In this document: positions 1 to 5,144 of the stretch, one piece after another | How positions within the stretch are numbered: position 1 is the stretch's first letter | Layout: each line of letters starts with the position of its first letter | Source: Bacillota bacterium | Lineage (GTDB): Bacteria; Bacillota; DTU025 | Length of the DNA: 5,144 bases | Direction of reading: 5' to 3' | Assembly: GCA_003456765.1 (NCBI GenBank) | Contig: DMOT01000088.1 | Span: forward strand, 1-5,144 | Program-made: the position numbers and the translations under genes | The notes under the pieces: model-generated | The model's database searches: none | Told to the model about the DNA's origin: nothing | What the model saw: the letters and a program-made list of their open reading frames with translations, nothing else

Positions 1-205
1 TTGCGGGGCTGGGGCTCGAAGTCTTCGGCAGCTTCCCTTTCTCCTTGACAAGCTCAAACAGGCGCTGCGTATTGATGTCCACGCCGTCTCCGTAGGTTTC
101 CTCATCAAATGTAACCATGAGCGGAACCACTTCCAGGCGGTAGCGTTCTTTCAGTTCCTGGCCCAAATCTGCCGTTGAATCAGTAATAATCTTGATGCCA
201 GGCAT
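1..205 (-). CDS. degV: DegV family fatty-acid-binding protein, N-terminal part (cut by left window edge)
   Basis: This is the N-terminal 68 residues of a DegV/FakB-type protein, which in Bacillota binds a fatty acid and presents it to the kinase FakA for phospholipid synthesis. The translation begins MPGIKIITDSTADL, the classic opening of the family, and residues 60-67 read PKTSSPSP, matching the conserved (K/T)TSQPSP lipid-binding loop, with Ser where Gln is usual. Family members are about 280 residues, so roughly three quarters of the gene lies outside the window. The ATG at 205-203 is preceded by a perfect AGGAGG (222-217) with an 11-base gap, which fixes the start. It is transcribed divergently from the M19 dipeptidase. 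Many genomes carry several degV paralogues; the specific fatty acid cannot be told from this piece. Confidence 0.93.
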   Translation of the reverse strand, partial: MPGIKIITDSTADLGQELKERYRLEVVPLMVTFDEETYGDGVDINTQRLFELVKEKGKLPKTSSPSPA

Positions 206-216
206 ACTCGATCAAA

Positions 217-222
217 CCTCCT
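217..222 (-). promoter_or_regulatory. Ribosome binding site of degV
   Basis: On the minus strand this reads AGGAGG, a perfect Shine-Dalgarno core, 11 bases before the ATG at 205-203. It supports the chosen start and the Gram-positive assignment. Confidence 0.85.
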
Positions 223-260
223 TAGCTAGCCATTTTGCGCACAGTCCGGCTCTATGCCCA

Positions 261-289
261 ATAGTACCACTTTGTTGAAACTGGAACAA
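261..289 (-). promoter_or_regulatory. Predicted sigma-A-type promoter of degV (extended -10)
   Basis: Read on the minus strand, a -35 box TTGTTC (289-284) is followed after exactly 17 bases by a -10 box TACTAT (266-261). A TG dinucleotide one base upstream of the -10 (269-268) makes it an extended -10. Transcription would start around 254, leaving a leader of about 50 bases before the degV ATG. The -35 lies in a short imperfect inverted repeat, TTGTT (272-276) and AACAA (285-289), which could be an operator but is too short to claim. Boxes and spacing are read directly; promoter activity is inferred. Confidence 0.6.
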
Positions 290-308
290 TGTTTGCTCGG
301 AATTGTAG

Positions 309-317
309 TGGTATACT
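309..317 (+). promoter_or_regulatory. Predicted extended -10 promoter of the dipeptidase gene
   Basis: TGGTATACT contains a TATACT -10 box (312-317) with the TG of an extended -10 at 309-310. No good -35 sits at 16-18 bases; a TTGCTC at 293-298 is too close, at 13 bases. Extended -10 promoters can work without a -35. The predicted start near 324 leaves about 33 bases before the preferred ATG at 357, and only a few bases before the alternative TTG at 327. Confidence 0.5.
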
Positions 318-343
318 CAATATGTATTGATTGTGCAAGTGTT

Positions 344-350
344 GGGGGTG
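344..350 (+). promoter_or_regulatory. Ribosome binding site that decides the dipeptidase start
   Basis: GGGGGTG differs from the ideal GGAGGTG by one base and lies 6 bases before the ATG at 357. It argues against the upstream in-frame TTG at 327, which has no comparable site and would sit almost at the predicted transcript 5' end. Confidence 0.7.
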
Positions 351-356
351 CGGAAT

Positions 357-1304
357 ATGTTCATAATGGACGCGCACTGCGATACGCTCATGGATGTAGT
401 AGAAGGTCGTCGTAGGCTGGCAGATGAGGACAAGGGCGGCCAGCTTGACCTGGCTCGAATGGTGGAGGGTGGAGTCTCCGCTCAGATATTCGCAATCTAT
501 GTTCCTCCCGAGTATTTGCCCGGAGCCGGGGCCAGACGAGCCCTTCAGTATGTCGATGCGTTCTACAGAGAAATCGAGGAGAACAGCGACAGACTGGTCT
601 TCGCCACGAGCGGCACGGATGTGGAAGAGGCATACGAGGAAGGCAAGATCGCTGCGCTTCTGTCAATAGAGGGGGGCGAGGCGCTCGACGGTCGAATCGA
701 GCTTCTGCGCATCTTCTACCGGCTCGGCGTAAGGCTCATGACGCTCACTTGGAGCCTCAGGAATGAGATTGCAGACGGGGCTTTTGAGGGACGCACGGGC
801 GGAGGGCTTACGAGGTTTGGGGTGCAGGTAGTGGAGGAGATGGACAGGCTAGGCATGGTCGTGGACGTGTCGCACCTCGCGGAGGCGGGCTTCTGGGATG
901 TCATGGAGATATCCACGAAGCCTGTGATCGCCTCTCATTCCAACTCGAAGGCTCTTTGCTCCCATCCGAGGAACCTCACGGATGACCAGGCGAGAGCAAT
1001 CGCCCAAAAGGGCGGCGTGATAGGCGTGAACTTCGCAGGGCACTTCCTCGGAGAGGGAAGGCGTTCTTTGGCAGGCGTCGTTGACCACATAGACCATTTC
1101 TCCAGCATCATTGGTCCGGAGTACATAGCGTTAGGTTCCGACTTTGACGGCCTGCCGTGGGAGCAGCTTCCCGATGAGCTGAAGGATGTATCACAGCTTC
1201 CGAAGGTGGCAGAGGAACTGGCTGCACGGGGCTACTCAGAGTCAGCGATACAGGGAATCATGGGGGAGAACCTGCTCCGGGCAGTCGCATCAGTCATAGG
1301 TTAG
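357..1304 (+). CDS. Family M19 membrane (renal-type) dipeptidase
   Basis: A metal-dependent dipeptidase (EC 3.4.13.19 type) that hydrolyses dipeptides, in this family often with a D-residue at the C-terminal position. With the ATG at 357 the protein has 315 residues, normal for bacterial members. The metal ligands are all visible: His7 and Asp9 in DAHCDTL, the bridging Glu105 in [10 protein letters not shown], His173 in [10 protein letters not shown], His194 in [11 protein letters not shown], and Asp262 in [14 protein letters not shown] (203-206) supplies the family's substrate-binding Arg. The C-terminus (LKDVSQLP near 275-282 and GENLLRAV near 303-310) also follows the family pattern. There is no signal peptide, so a cytoplasmic enzyme recycling peptides is most likely. 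An in-frame TTG at 327 would add ten residues (MIVQVLGVRN) with no family match. The last 11 bases overlap the end of the methyltransferase gene on the other strand. The true substrate is not known. Confidence 0.95.
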   Translation: MFIMDAHCDTLMDVVEGRRRLADEDKGGQLDLARMVEGGVSAQIFAIYVPPEYLPGAGARRALQYVDAFYREIEENSDRLVFATSGTDVEEAYEEGKIAALLSIEGGEALDGRIELLRIFYRLGVRLMTLTWSLRNEIADGAFEGRTGGGLTRFGVQVVEEMDRLGMVVDVSHLAEAGFWDVMEISTKPVIASHSNSKALCSHPRNLTDDQARAIAQKGGVIGVNFAGHFLGEGRRSLAGVVDHIDHFSSIIGPEYIALGSDFDGLPWEQLPDELKDVSQLPKVAEELAARGYSESAIQGIMGENLLRAVASVIG

Positions 1305-2256
1305 AATTGCTTGGCACATCTTGCTCAAAAAGGCCTAGTTGTCTGGCATTTTGGGCGTCGCCGGCACTGTCTTTTGCCGATTCATCTAGGGCTTGAGCGA
1401 CTCGTTCGATGCTTTCGGCAAAGTAGAACTCGTCTATCTCGTAACCAATGAACGGTATGCCCAGGCGTGCGCAGGCGACGGCAGTATTGCCGAGGCCCGA
1501 AAACGGGTCCATCACCAGGTTGCACCTGTCGAGACCGTGCAGCCTGATGCACATCTCTGGAAGCTTCGAGGGGAAGGTCGCAGGATGCGGGCGATCGCTG
1601 CTTCGCCTGGTGATTGTTTCGTAAGGGATGAACCACGTATTCCCGCGGCACCTGAGATCTACGGGCTCACGTCCTTCTCGGGCCCATCGATCGATGTTGC
1701 TCTTGTCCTGGTATGGCACGCCCACTGCCAGCCGATCAAGGCGAACATTGCCCTTGTGGGTGAAATGGAATATGTACTCGTGGCAATCGTTTATGAACCT
1801 TTTGCTGTTTATGGGTTTGTAATGGCCTACTGCAACGTCTCCTTCGATGCCAGGGTAGTCGCCAACATCATCTTGGGAGATGGCAATGGACTTGATCCAA
1901 TGGATCACGTTTTGGAGAACGAATATCTCCCCCAGCTCCGTGGCTACCTGGAAAGGGCCCCACGGATCGCGGGGCCTGGAGCCTATGTTCAGGAAGAACG
2001 ACCCTGCCGGCGAGAGCGCGCGTGCAACTTCAGATGCCCATTTTCGGGTCCATTCGAGATACTCGCCGCGCTCTATGCGGTCATCGTATGTTCTGTATTC
2101 GATTCCCAGGTTGTACGGAGGCGACGTGACTACTACGTCCACAGACCCTGACGCTACGTGGTCGGCTATTCCCCGTATGCAATCGCAGTTGTGCATGACG
2201 ATGGCACCGCCTTGATCGTGTATGTCGATTATCTTCGTTGTGATGCTGCTGCTCAA
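1294..2256 (-). CDS. Beta-class DNA methyltransferase (N4-cytosine or N6-adenine), apparently solitary
   Basis: A 320-residue SAM-dependent DNA methyltransferase modifying an exocyclic amino group. The catalytic motif IV, TSPPYN (44-49), comes first and the SAM-binding motif [10 protein letters not shown] (250-258), near the end, which is the beta-class order. GYEID (271-275) is motif II with its acidic residue, and [18 protein letters not shown] (224-241) is motif X. S-P-P-Y is more usual in N4-cytosine enzymes and D/N-P-P-Y in adenine enzymes, so N4-cytosine is favoured but not settled. Residues about 95-220, between the catalytic and SAM motifs, probably hold target recognition. The TTG start at 2256-2254 follows GAGGTG by 8 bases; an ATG at 2196-2194 with AAGGCGGTG before it would give 300 residues with all motifs intact. 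No restriction endonuclease, specificity subunit or Vsr-like gene is adjacent. It is divergent from tcdA and overlaps the dipeptidase gene's 3' end by 11 bases. Confidence 0.93.
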   Translation of the reverse strand: MSSSITTKIIDIHDQGGAIVMHNCDCIRGIADHVASGSVDVVVTSPPYNLGIEYRTYDDRIERGEYLEWTRKWASEVARALSPAGSFFLNIGSRPRDPWGPFQVATELGEIFVLQNVIHWIKSIAISQDDVGDYPGIEGDVAVGHYKPINSKRFINDCHEYIFHFTHKGNVRLDRLAVGVPYQDKSNIDRWAREGREPVDLRCRGNTWFIPYETITRRSSDRPHPATFPSKLPEMCIRLHGLDRCNLVMDPFSGLGNTAVACARLGIPFIGYEIDEFYFAESIERVAQALDESAKDSAGDAQNARQLGLFEQDVPSNSNL

Positions 2257-2264
2257 TCCTGTGA

Positions 2265-2270
2265 CACCTC
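2265..2270 (-). promoter_or_regulatory. Ribosome binding site supporting the TTG start of the methyltransferase
   Basis: On the minus strand this reads GAGGTG, 8 bases before the TTG at 2256-2254. The reading frame stays open upstream only to a TAA at 2280-2278, so no much longer N-terminus is possible. The downstream ATG at 2196 also has a purine-rich site, so the choice is not certain. Confidence 0.55.
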
Positions 2271-2339
2271 GCTTGCGTTACAATGCTTTTCGACACGGGC
2301 AGAGATAAACCCTAGCAAACTCAATAATAGACCAAAAGC

Positions 2340-2344
2340 GGAGG
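2340..2344 (+). promoter_or_regulatory. Ribosome binding site that decides the tcdA start
   Basis: GGAGG lies 11 bases before the ATG at 2356. It supports that ATG over a far-upstream in-frame GTG at 2158, which would put 66 extra residues, unlike the family, on top of the methyltransferase gene's 5' end. Confidence 0.65.
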
Positions 2345-2355
2345 ATCTGGAAGGG

Positions 2356-3084
2356 ATGGATGGCAACTTGGAGCGCGCCAATTGGAAACATCGGACCGAG
2401 CTGATAATCGGCGCGGATGGAGTGGCGCGCCTGTCTGGGTCGTCAGTTGCCGTTGTGGGCCTCGGTGGAGTGGGATCGGCCTGTGCAGAGGCACTGGCAA
2501 GGGCAGGCGTGGGGAAGCTCATCCTTGTCGACGGTGATGTTGTATCGGAAACTAACATCAACAGGCAGATAATTGCTTTCACTGACAATATCGGGAGGCC
2601 CAAGGCGGAAGTCATGGCCGAACGGGTGCGCAGGATAAACCCGGAGTGCGAAGTGGTGCCAGAGGCCTGCTGGATAGAACGGAGCAATGTAGGCGACTTG
2701 CTCCATCTGGGGCTGGACTATCTGGCGGATGCGATAGACTCGATAGATGCGAAGCTTGACCTCATAGAGGCTTGCCTGAAGTCTGGGACCAGGATAGTCT
2801 CGTCAATGGGCGCGGGGAACAGGCTCGACCCTACGATGTTCAGAATAGCCGATATCTCCAAAACCCGCATGTGTCCTATGGCAAGGAGTGTGAGGCAGCG
2901 ATTGCGCAAACGCGGGATAGAGAGCGGCCTTACCGTCGTCTTCTCCGAGGAACCGCCAGTTGTCAGGAGTGATGGCCCGATAGGCAGCATTTCGACGACT
3001 CCGCCGGCTGCAGGGCTTGCCATGGCCAGCGTCATAGTCCGCCAGCTTGCCTTGGGCGATGGCACCTGGGAAGGGTGGTGTTGA
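2356..3084 (+). CDS. tcdA: tRNA threonylcarbamoyladenosine dehydratase (TcdA/CsdL, E1-like ThiF fold)
   Basis: A 242-residue E1-like enzyme that uses ATP to dehydrate t6A at position 37 of ANN-decoding tRNAs to its cyclic form. The opening HRTELIIGADGVARL (12-26) matches the (S)RTELLIG..G start of TcdA proteins. Next come the nucleotide-binding loop GLGGVG (35-40), LILVDGD (55-61), TNINRQ (66-71) with the adenylation Asn and Arg, the conserved Lys83 in GRPKAE, and DAIDSI (125-130). The TcdA-like part follows: MGAGNRLDPT (151-160), ISKTRMCPMARSVRQRLRK (167-185), VVFSEE (194-199) and GSISTTPPAAG (210-220). Family members are about 230-270 residues. There is no CxxC zinc pair, as in TcdA and unlike MoeB/ThiF. 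The stop lies two bases before the ATG of the transglutaminase-like gene, whose ribosome binding site lies inside tcdA, so the two are probably cotranscribed. Confidence 0.93.
   Translation: MDGNLERANWKHRTELIIGADGVARLSGSSVAVVGLGGVGSACAEALARAGVGKLILVDGDVVSETNINRQIIAFTDNIGRPKAEVMAERVRRINPECEVVPEACWIERSNVGDLLHLGLDYLADAIDSIDAKLDLIEACLKSGTRIVSSMGAGNRLDPTMFRIADISKTRMCPMARSVRQRLRKRGIESGLTVVFSEEPPVVRSDGPIGSISTTPPAAGLAMASVIVRQLALGDGTWEGWC
3074..3080 (+). promoter_or_regulatory. Ribosome binding site of the transglutaminase-like gene, inside tcdA
   Basis: GGTGGTG differs from GGAGGTG by one base and lies 6 bases before the ATG at 3087. It sits within the last codons of tcdA (stop 3082-3084), an arrangement suggesting translational coupling. 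It favours ATG 3087 over the GTG codons at 3075 and 3078, which overlap the site itself. Confidence 0.65.
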
Positions 3085-3086
3085 AC

Positions 3087-4634
3087 ATGGCGGACATGGC
3101 GGGGGCTGCAGCAGGAAGTGTGAAGCGGGCCGCATCGCGCCTCGTCACGGCGGTTGCCCTCATTGGCTTACTGCTTTGGACTGGAGGCGCTCTGGAGGCG
3201 GCGCACTCGCAGAGTACGGCGATTCAGACATTCGTAGGCTATGGCGATCTTCTTACCCTCTCTTTTCCGAATGCGTCCGGTATTTCTGTTCCTGCAACTT
3301 TCGAGGTGAGGGGGCGGTCATGCTGCAGCACAGTCCTGGTCAGGGCCACGCGGGAGGATGATCCCGGGAAGTTCGCGAGCATGGTCATAGATGTCGGCCC
3401 AGACGGCGGATTTGAGGGCACTGTGTGGCTCCTTGACGGCCCGGGGCGCTACACCATAGACGTGGCTGCCCTTCCTCAAGGCCAAACAGTTTACAGAGTA
3501 ACCTGCCGCTTTGTTGTCGAGAATGTACTGTCCACTACTCCTCTGGCTCCCAGGACGTATTCAGGCTACGGCTCGGAGCTTGAAATCCATTCGCCCTTTG
3601 GACCTTCAAACAGAGTGTCTGATTCCATCACGATCACGGGCAAGAGCGCATTCCCGGTGGTTTGGGCGAGGATCGTGAATCAAAGGACGGGGCAAGCGCG
3701 TGATTTTTCAGCCAACACATTTCCAAATGGAGATTTCGCTATTGTTGTCCCTTTTGATGTGGGCGAGGGAGAGTGCCGCATTGCAATCGCGTCAAGGTTG
3801 AGCGGCCCGCTAACCTACAACACCGCGGCTGAATACTCCGTGAAAGTAGAGCCTGCGCCTATCCACATGGTTCAGCCTGCTTACCGCAGTGGAACCGTTT
3901 TGGCTTATGATCGCTATCTGCTCCGGGGGTTTGCTAATGCTGATGGCGCAAGGATCGACGTGGAACGGAATGGCAAAACGACAACTGTCCTCAAGAGAAC
4001 CGGGGCAGGCTTATTTGAGGCATGGATAGATCCACCCGCCACTGACGAGGAGTGCCGAGTGAACGTGTTTTCATTTCACCGCGACGAAAACCAGTACATA
4101 CTCCGGCGCCAGTACGTCGTAGTCCGAGTTCCTAGGATTCCGGTTCTGCTGGATTCAGAGAAGAGGGAGATTCAATGGGATGATCCCCGGGTCCAATCGC
4201 TTGCTGCATCACTTACACAGGGCATAGCCGATCCGTACGACAAGCTTCGGGCCATAAACGATTGGGTGGCCTCCAATCTTGTGTATGACGTGCGCGCTGC
4301 TGCCAGTGGAGACCTGGGGAGGACTGATGCCGTTGCTGCCATCTTACGTGGGGGCAGCGTATGCCAGGGGTATGCCAATGCTACAGCTGCCCTTGCTTTG
4401 GCCGCAGGTATCAGGGCACGCGTGGTTCCTGGCGAAGCGGTTCAGAATGGAATCCGGGAAAGCCATGCCTGGAATGAAGCGGAGGCCAACGGCAGGATCG
4501 TGCTCCTCGATACGACCTGGGATGCGGGTTATGTAAAAGACGGCAGGTTCGTTCGCAGGCCTGCCGCCATTTGGTTCGACTCCTCTCCGGAGGAATATCT
4601 ACAGAATCATCTCGGTGGGCTCATTCTTCCGTGA
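3087..4634 (+). CDS. Exported protein with three beta modules and a C-terminal transglutaminase-like domain
   Basis: A 515-residue protein. A basic N-terminus (KR and R at 13-18) and a hydrophobic stretch (about 19-36) form a signal peptide or anchor, with a likely cleavage near AAHS-QS (38-43). Residues about 47-350 look like three tandem beta-sandwich modules. The first two open with similar strings, FVGYGDLLTLSFP (49-61) and YSGYGSELEIHSP (158-170); the second and third share ECRI and ECRV (229-232, 323-326) at the same place. A helical lead-in (about 365-401, ending INDWVASNLVYD) precedes the transglutaminase-like core: Cys426 in GSVCQGYANA, His460 in SHAWNE, Asp475 in LLDTTWD, a complete triad. 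Such domains can be proteases, amidases or crosslinking enzymes; action on cell-wall or surface proteins is an inference. It follows tcdA by two bases and overlaps the next gene's 3' end by 14 bases. Confidence 0.88.
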   Translation: MADMAGAAAGSVKRAASRLVTAVALIGLLLWTGGALEAAHSQSTAIQTFVGYGDLLTLSFPNASGISVPATFEVRGRSCCSTVLVRATREDDPGKFASMVIDVGPDGGFEGTVWLLDGPGRYTIDVAALPQGQTVYRVTCRFVVENVLSTTPLAPRTYSGYGSELEIHSPFGPSNRVSDSITITGKSAFPVVWARIVNQRTGQARDFSANTFPNGDFAIVVPFDVGEGECRIAIASRLSGPLTYNTAAEYSVKVEPAPIHMVQPAYRSGTVLAYDRYLLRGFANADGARIDVERNGKTTTVLKRTGAGLFEAWIDPPATDEECRVNVFSFHRDENQYILRRQYVVVRVPRIPVLLDSEKREIQWDDPRVQSLAASLTQGIADPYDKLRAINDWVASNLVYDVRAAASGDLGRTDAVAAILRGGSVCQGYANATAALALAAGIRARVVPGEAVQNGIRESHAWNEAEANGRIVLLDTTWDAGYVKDGRFVRRPAAIWFDSSPEEYLQNHLGGLILP

Positions 4635-5144
4635 GCTGCCACTCCGCCTGCTGAACGAGCCTGGTGACGGGATCCACGAGTTTCTCATCCAGCCAGTAGA
4701 TGAGCTTTCCATCGGTGGCGCGGTATATCCATACTCGCTTGTACTGCGATCCCCATTCGAATATGGCAACCACCGACATGCCGCTATGGGTTTTCCCGAC
4801 ATAACTGACCTCAACAGTGCTTCCCACAATTGGATCGAAGGGGTCAAGCTTGTCGCCATTCCTGAGCCGTGCCAGGCCTTGTATCGGGAGCCAGAATCCG
4901 CCTATTCTGCCCCTTCCTGAATGGACGTCCTTTGCGGCCCCCGCCTGTCCGTCATCTCCAGAGAATATTCTTCTCACCCTGTCTACGGACCAATTCCGGC
5001 CCGCCTCTGCTATCTCAACCTCAAGGAAAGCAGGTATTGGGATGTTGGGGCCCGTTGTGGGCATCCACGTTCTGATAGCGCCCTGGTATGTCATCTTGGC
5101 CCCTGGCTTCACCCAGGCCGGTGCGGCATACGCAGACCATGGAA
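4621..5144 (-). CDS. Exported protein of unknown function, N-terminus beyond right window edge
   Basis: I do not recognise this family. A GTG at 5112 could start a 163-residue protein, but the frame stays open to the window edge and the extra residues read PWSAYAAPAWVKPGA. AYA-A is a typical signal-peptidase site, so the gene probably starts further right and the visible part is the mature protein of about 168 residues. It seems beta-rich, with aromatic and charged alternation (VVAIFEWGSQYKRVWIYRA, about 46-64 residues before the end). GRIGGFWLPIQGLARLRNGD followed by LDPFDPIVGSTVEVSYVG resembles, from memory, secreted hypothetical proteins of Bacillota in which a Phe/Trp-rich strand precedes a 'LDxDPxxG' turn; this is a loose impression. 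There is no visible enzyme motif and no transmembrane segment. It converges on the transglutaminase-like gene, overlapping its stop by 14 bases, and both encode probable exported proteins. Confidence 0.75.
   Translation of the reverse strand, partial: PWSAYAAPAWVKPGAKMTYQGAIRTWMPTTGPNIPIPAFLEVEIAEAGRNWSVDRVRRIFSGDDGQAGAAKDVHSGRGRIGGFWLPIQGLARLRNGDKLDPFDPIVGSTVEVSYVGKTHSGMSVVAIFEWGSQYKRVWIYRATDGKLIYWLDEKLVDPVTRLVQQAEWQLTEE

Larger units (their letters stand above)
2257..2355. promoter_or_regulatory. Divergent intergenic region between methyltransferase and tcdA
   Basis: This 99-base gap must hold control elements for both genes. It is more AT-rich than its flanks around 2301-2336. On the minus strand a TATTAT (2329-2324) is a fair -10 for the methyltransferase, but its -35 at 17 bases (TTCCAG) matches poorly. 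On the plus strand GATAAA (2304-2309) is the best -10-like hexamer for tcdA, without a convincing -35. I see no strong palindrome or terminator. Confidence 0.3.

Noticed and set aside
272..289. Inverted repeat TTGTT-N8-AACAA as a regulator binding site.
   Set aside because: The arms are only five bases and the symmetry does not extend in or out; chance occurrence in an AT-rich promoter is quite possible. It is mentioned only as a hint.
327..356. TTG start at 327 for the dipeptidase.
   Set aside because: It lies almost at the predicted transcript start, lacks a ribosome binding site, and the ATG at 357 has GGGGGTG at 6 bases and begins at the conserved metal-binding motif.
1393..2151. A 252-codon open frame on the plus strand opposite the methyltransferase gene.
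   Set aside because: It is fully antisense to a gene with complete catalytic and SAM motifs; its translation shows no recognisable domain, and such frames are common opposite GC-rich genes.
1294..2256. Idea of a restriction-modification or defence island around the methyltransferase.
   Set aside because: Both neighbours are metabolic or tRNA-modification genes, and no nuclease, helicase, integrase or toxin is visible within the window.
2158..2355. A 66-residue N-terminal extension of tcdA from a GTG at 2158.
   Set aside because: It overlaps the methyltransferase 5' end, has no family match, and the ATG at 2356 has GGAGG upstream and gives the normal TcdA N-terminus.
2803..3135. A 110-codon minus-strand frame opposite the end of tcdA.
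   Set aside because: It is antisense to well-conserved TcdA sequence, rich in Pro/Arg/Cys as expected for a shadow frame, with no family features.
2356..4634. Idea that the E1-like gene plus a transglutaminase-like peptidase form a bacterial ubiquitin-like conjugation or anti-phage system.
   Set aside because: The E1-like protein matches the housekeeping TcdA along its whole length. There is no ubiquitin-like, E2-like or JAB peptidase gene in the window, and the transglutaminase-like protein carries an export signal.

Overview
The window looks like ordinary chromosomal DNA from a Gram-positive, Bacillota-type bacterium of moderately high GC. The signs are a degV homologue, strong purine-rich ribosome binding sites, TTG/GTG start codons, extended -10 promoters and a signal-peptide-bearing transglutaminase-like protein. 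The taxon is an inference; there is no rRNA or other marker gene here. I see no tRNA, CRISPR array, insertion sequence or integrase.

Layout, left to right: (1) the first 68 codons of a DegV-family fatty-acid-binding protein on the minus strand, cut by the left edge; (2) a compact divergent promoter region (206-356) with an extended -10 promoter facing each way; (3) a family M19 (renal-type) dipeptidase on the plus strand; (4) a beta-class DNA methyltransferase with a TSPPYN motif on the minus strand, meeting the dipeptidase tail to tail with an 11-base overlap; (5) a 99-base divergent gap; (6) a TcdA/CsdL-type E1-like enzyme (t6A dehydratase) on the plus strand; (7) two bases after its stop, a secreted protein with three tandem beta modules and a C-terminal transglutaminase-like domain carrying a Cys-His-Asp triad; (8) on the minus strand, overlapping that gene's 3' end by 14 bases, an exported protein of unknown function whose start lies beyond the right edge.

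The genes do not form one recognisable pathway. degV and the dipeptidase share a control region; tcdA and the transglutaminase-like gene are probably one transcript with closely linked translation. The methyltransferase has no restriction enzyme beside it in this window and looks solitary. Coding is very dense, with both convergent gene pairs overlapping at their stops. The most interesting items are the solitary methyltransferase, the three-module transglutaminase-like protein, the partial exported protein facing it, and the mirrored promoter pair. I found no convincing evidence of a new multi-gene system.
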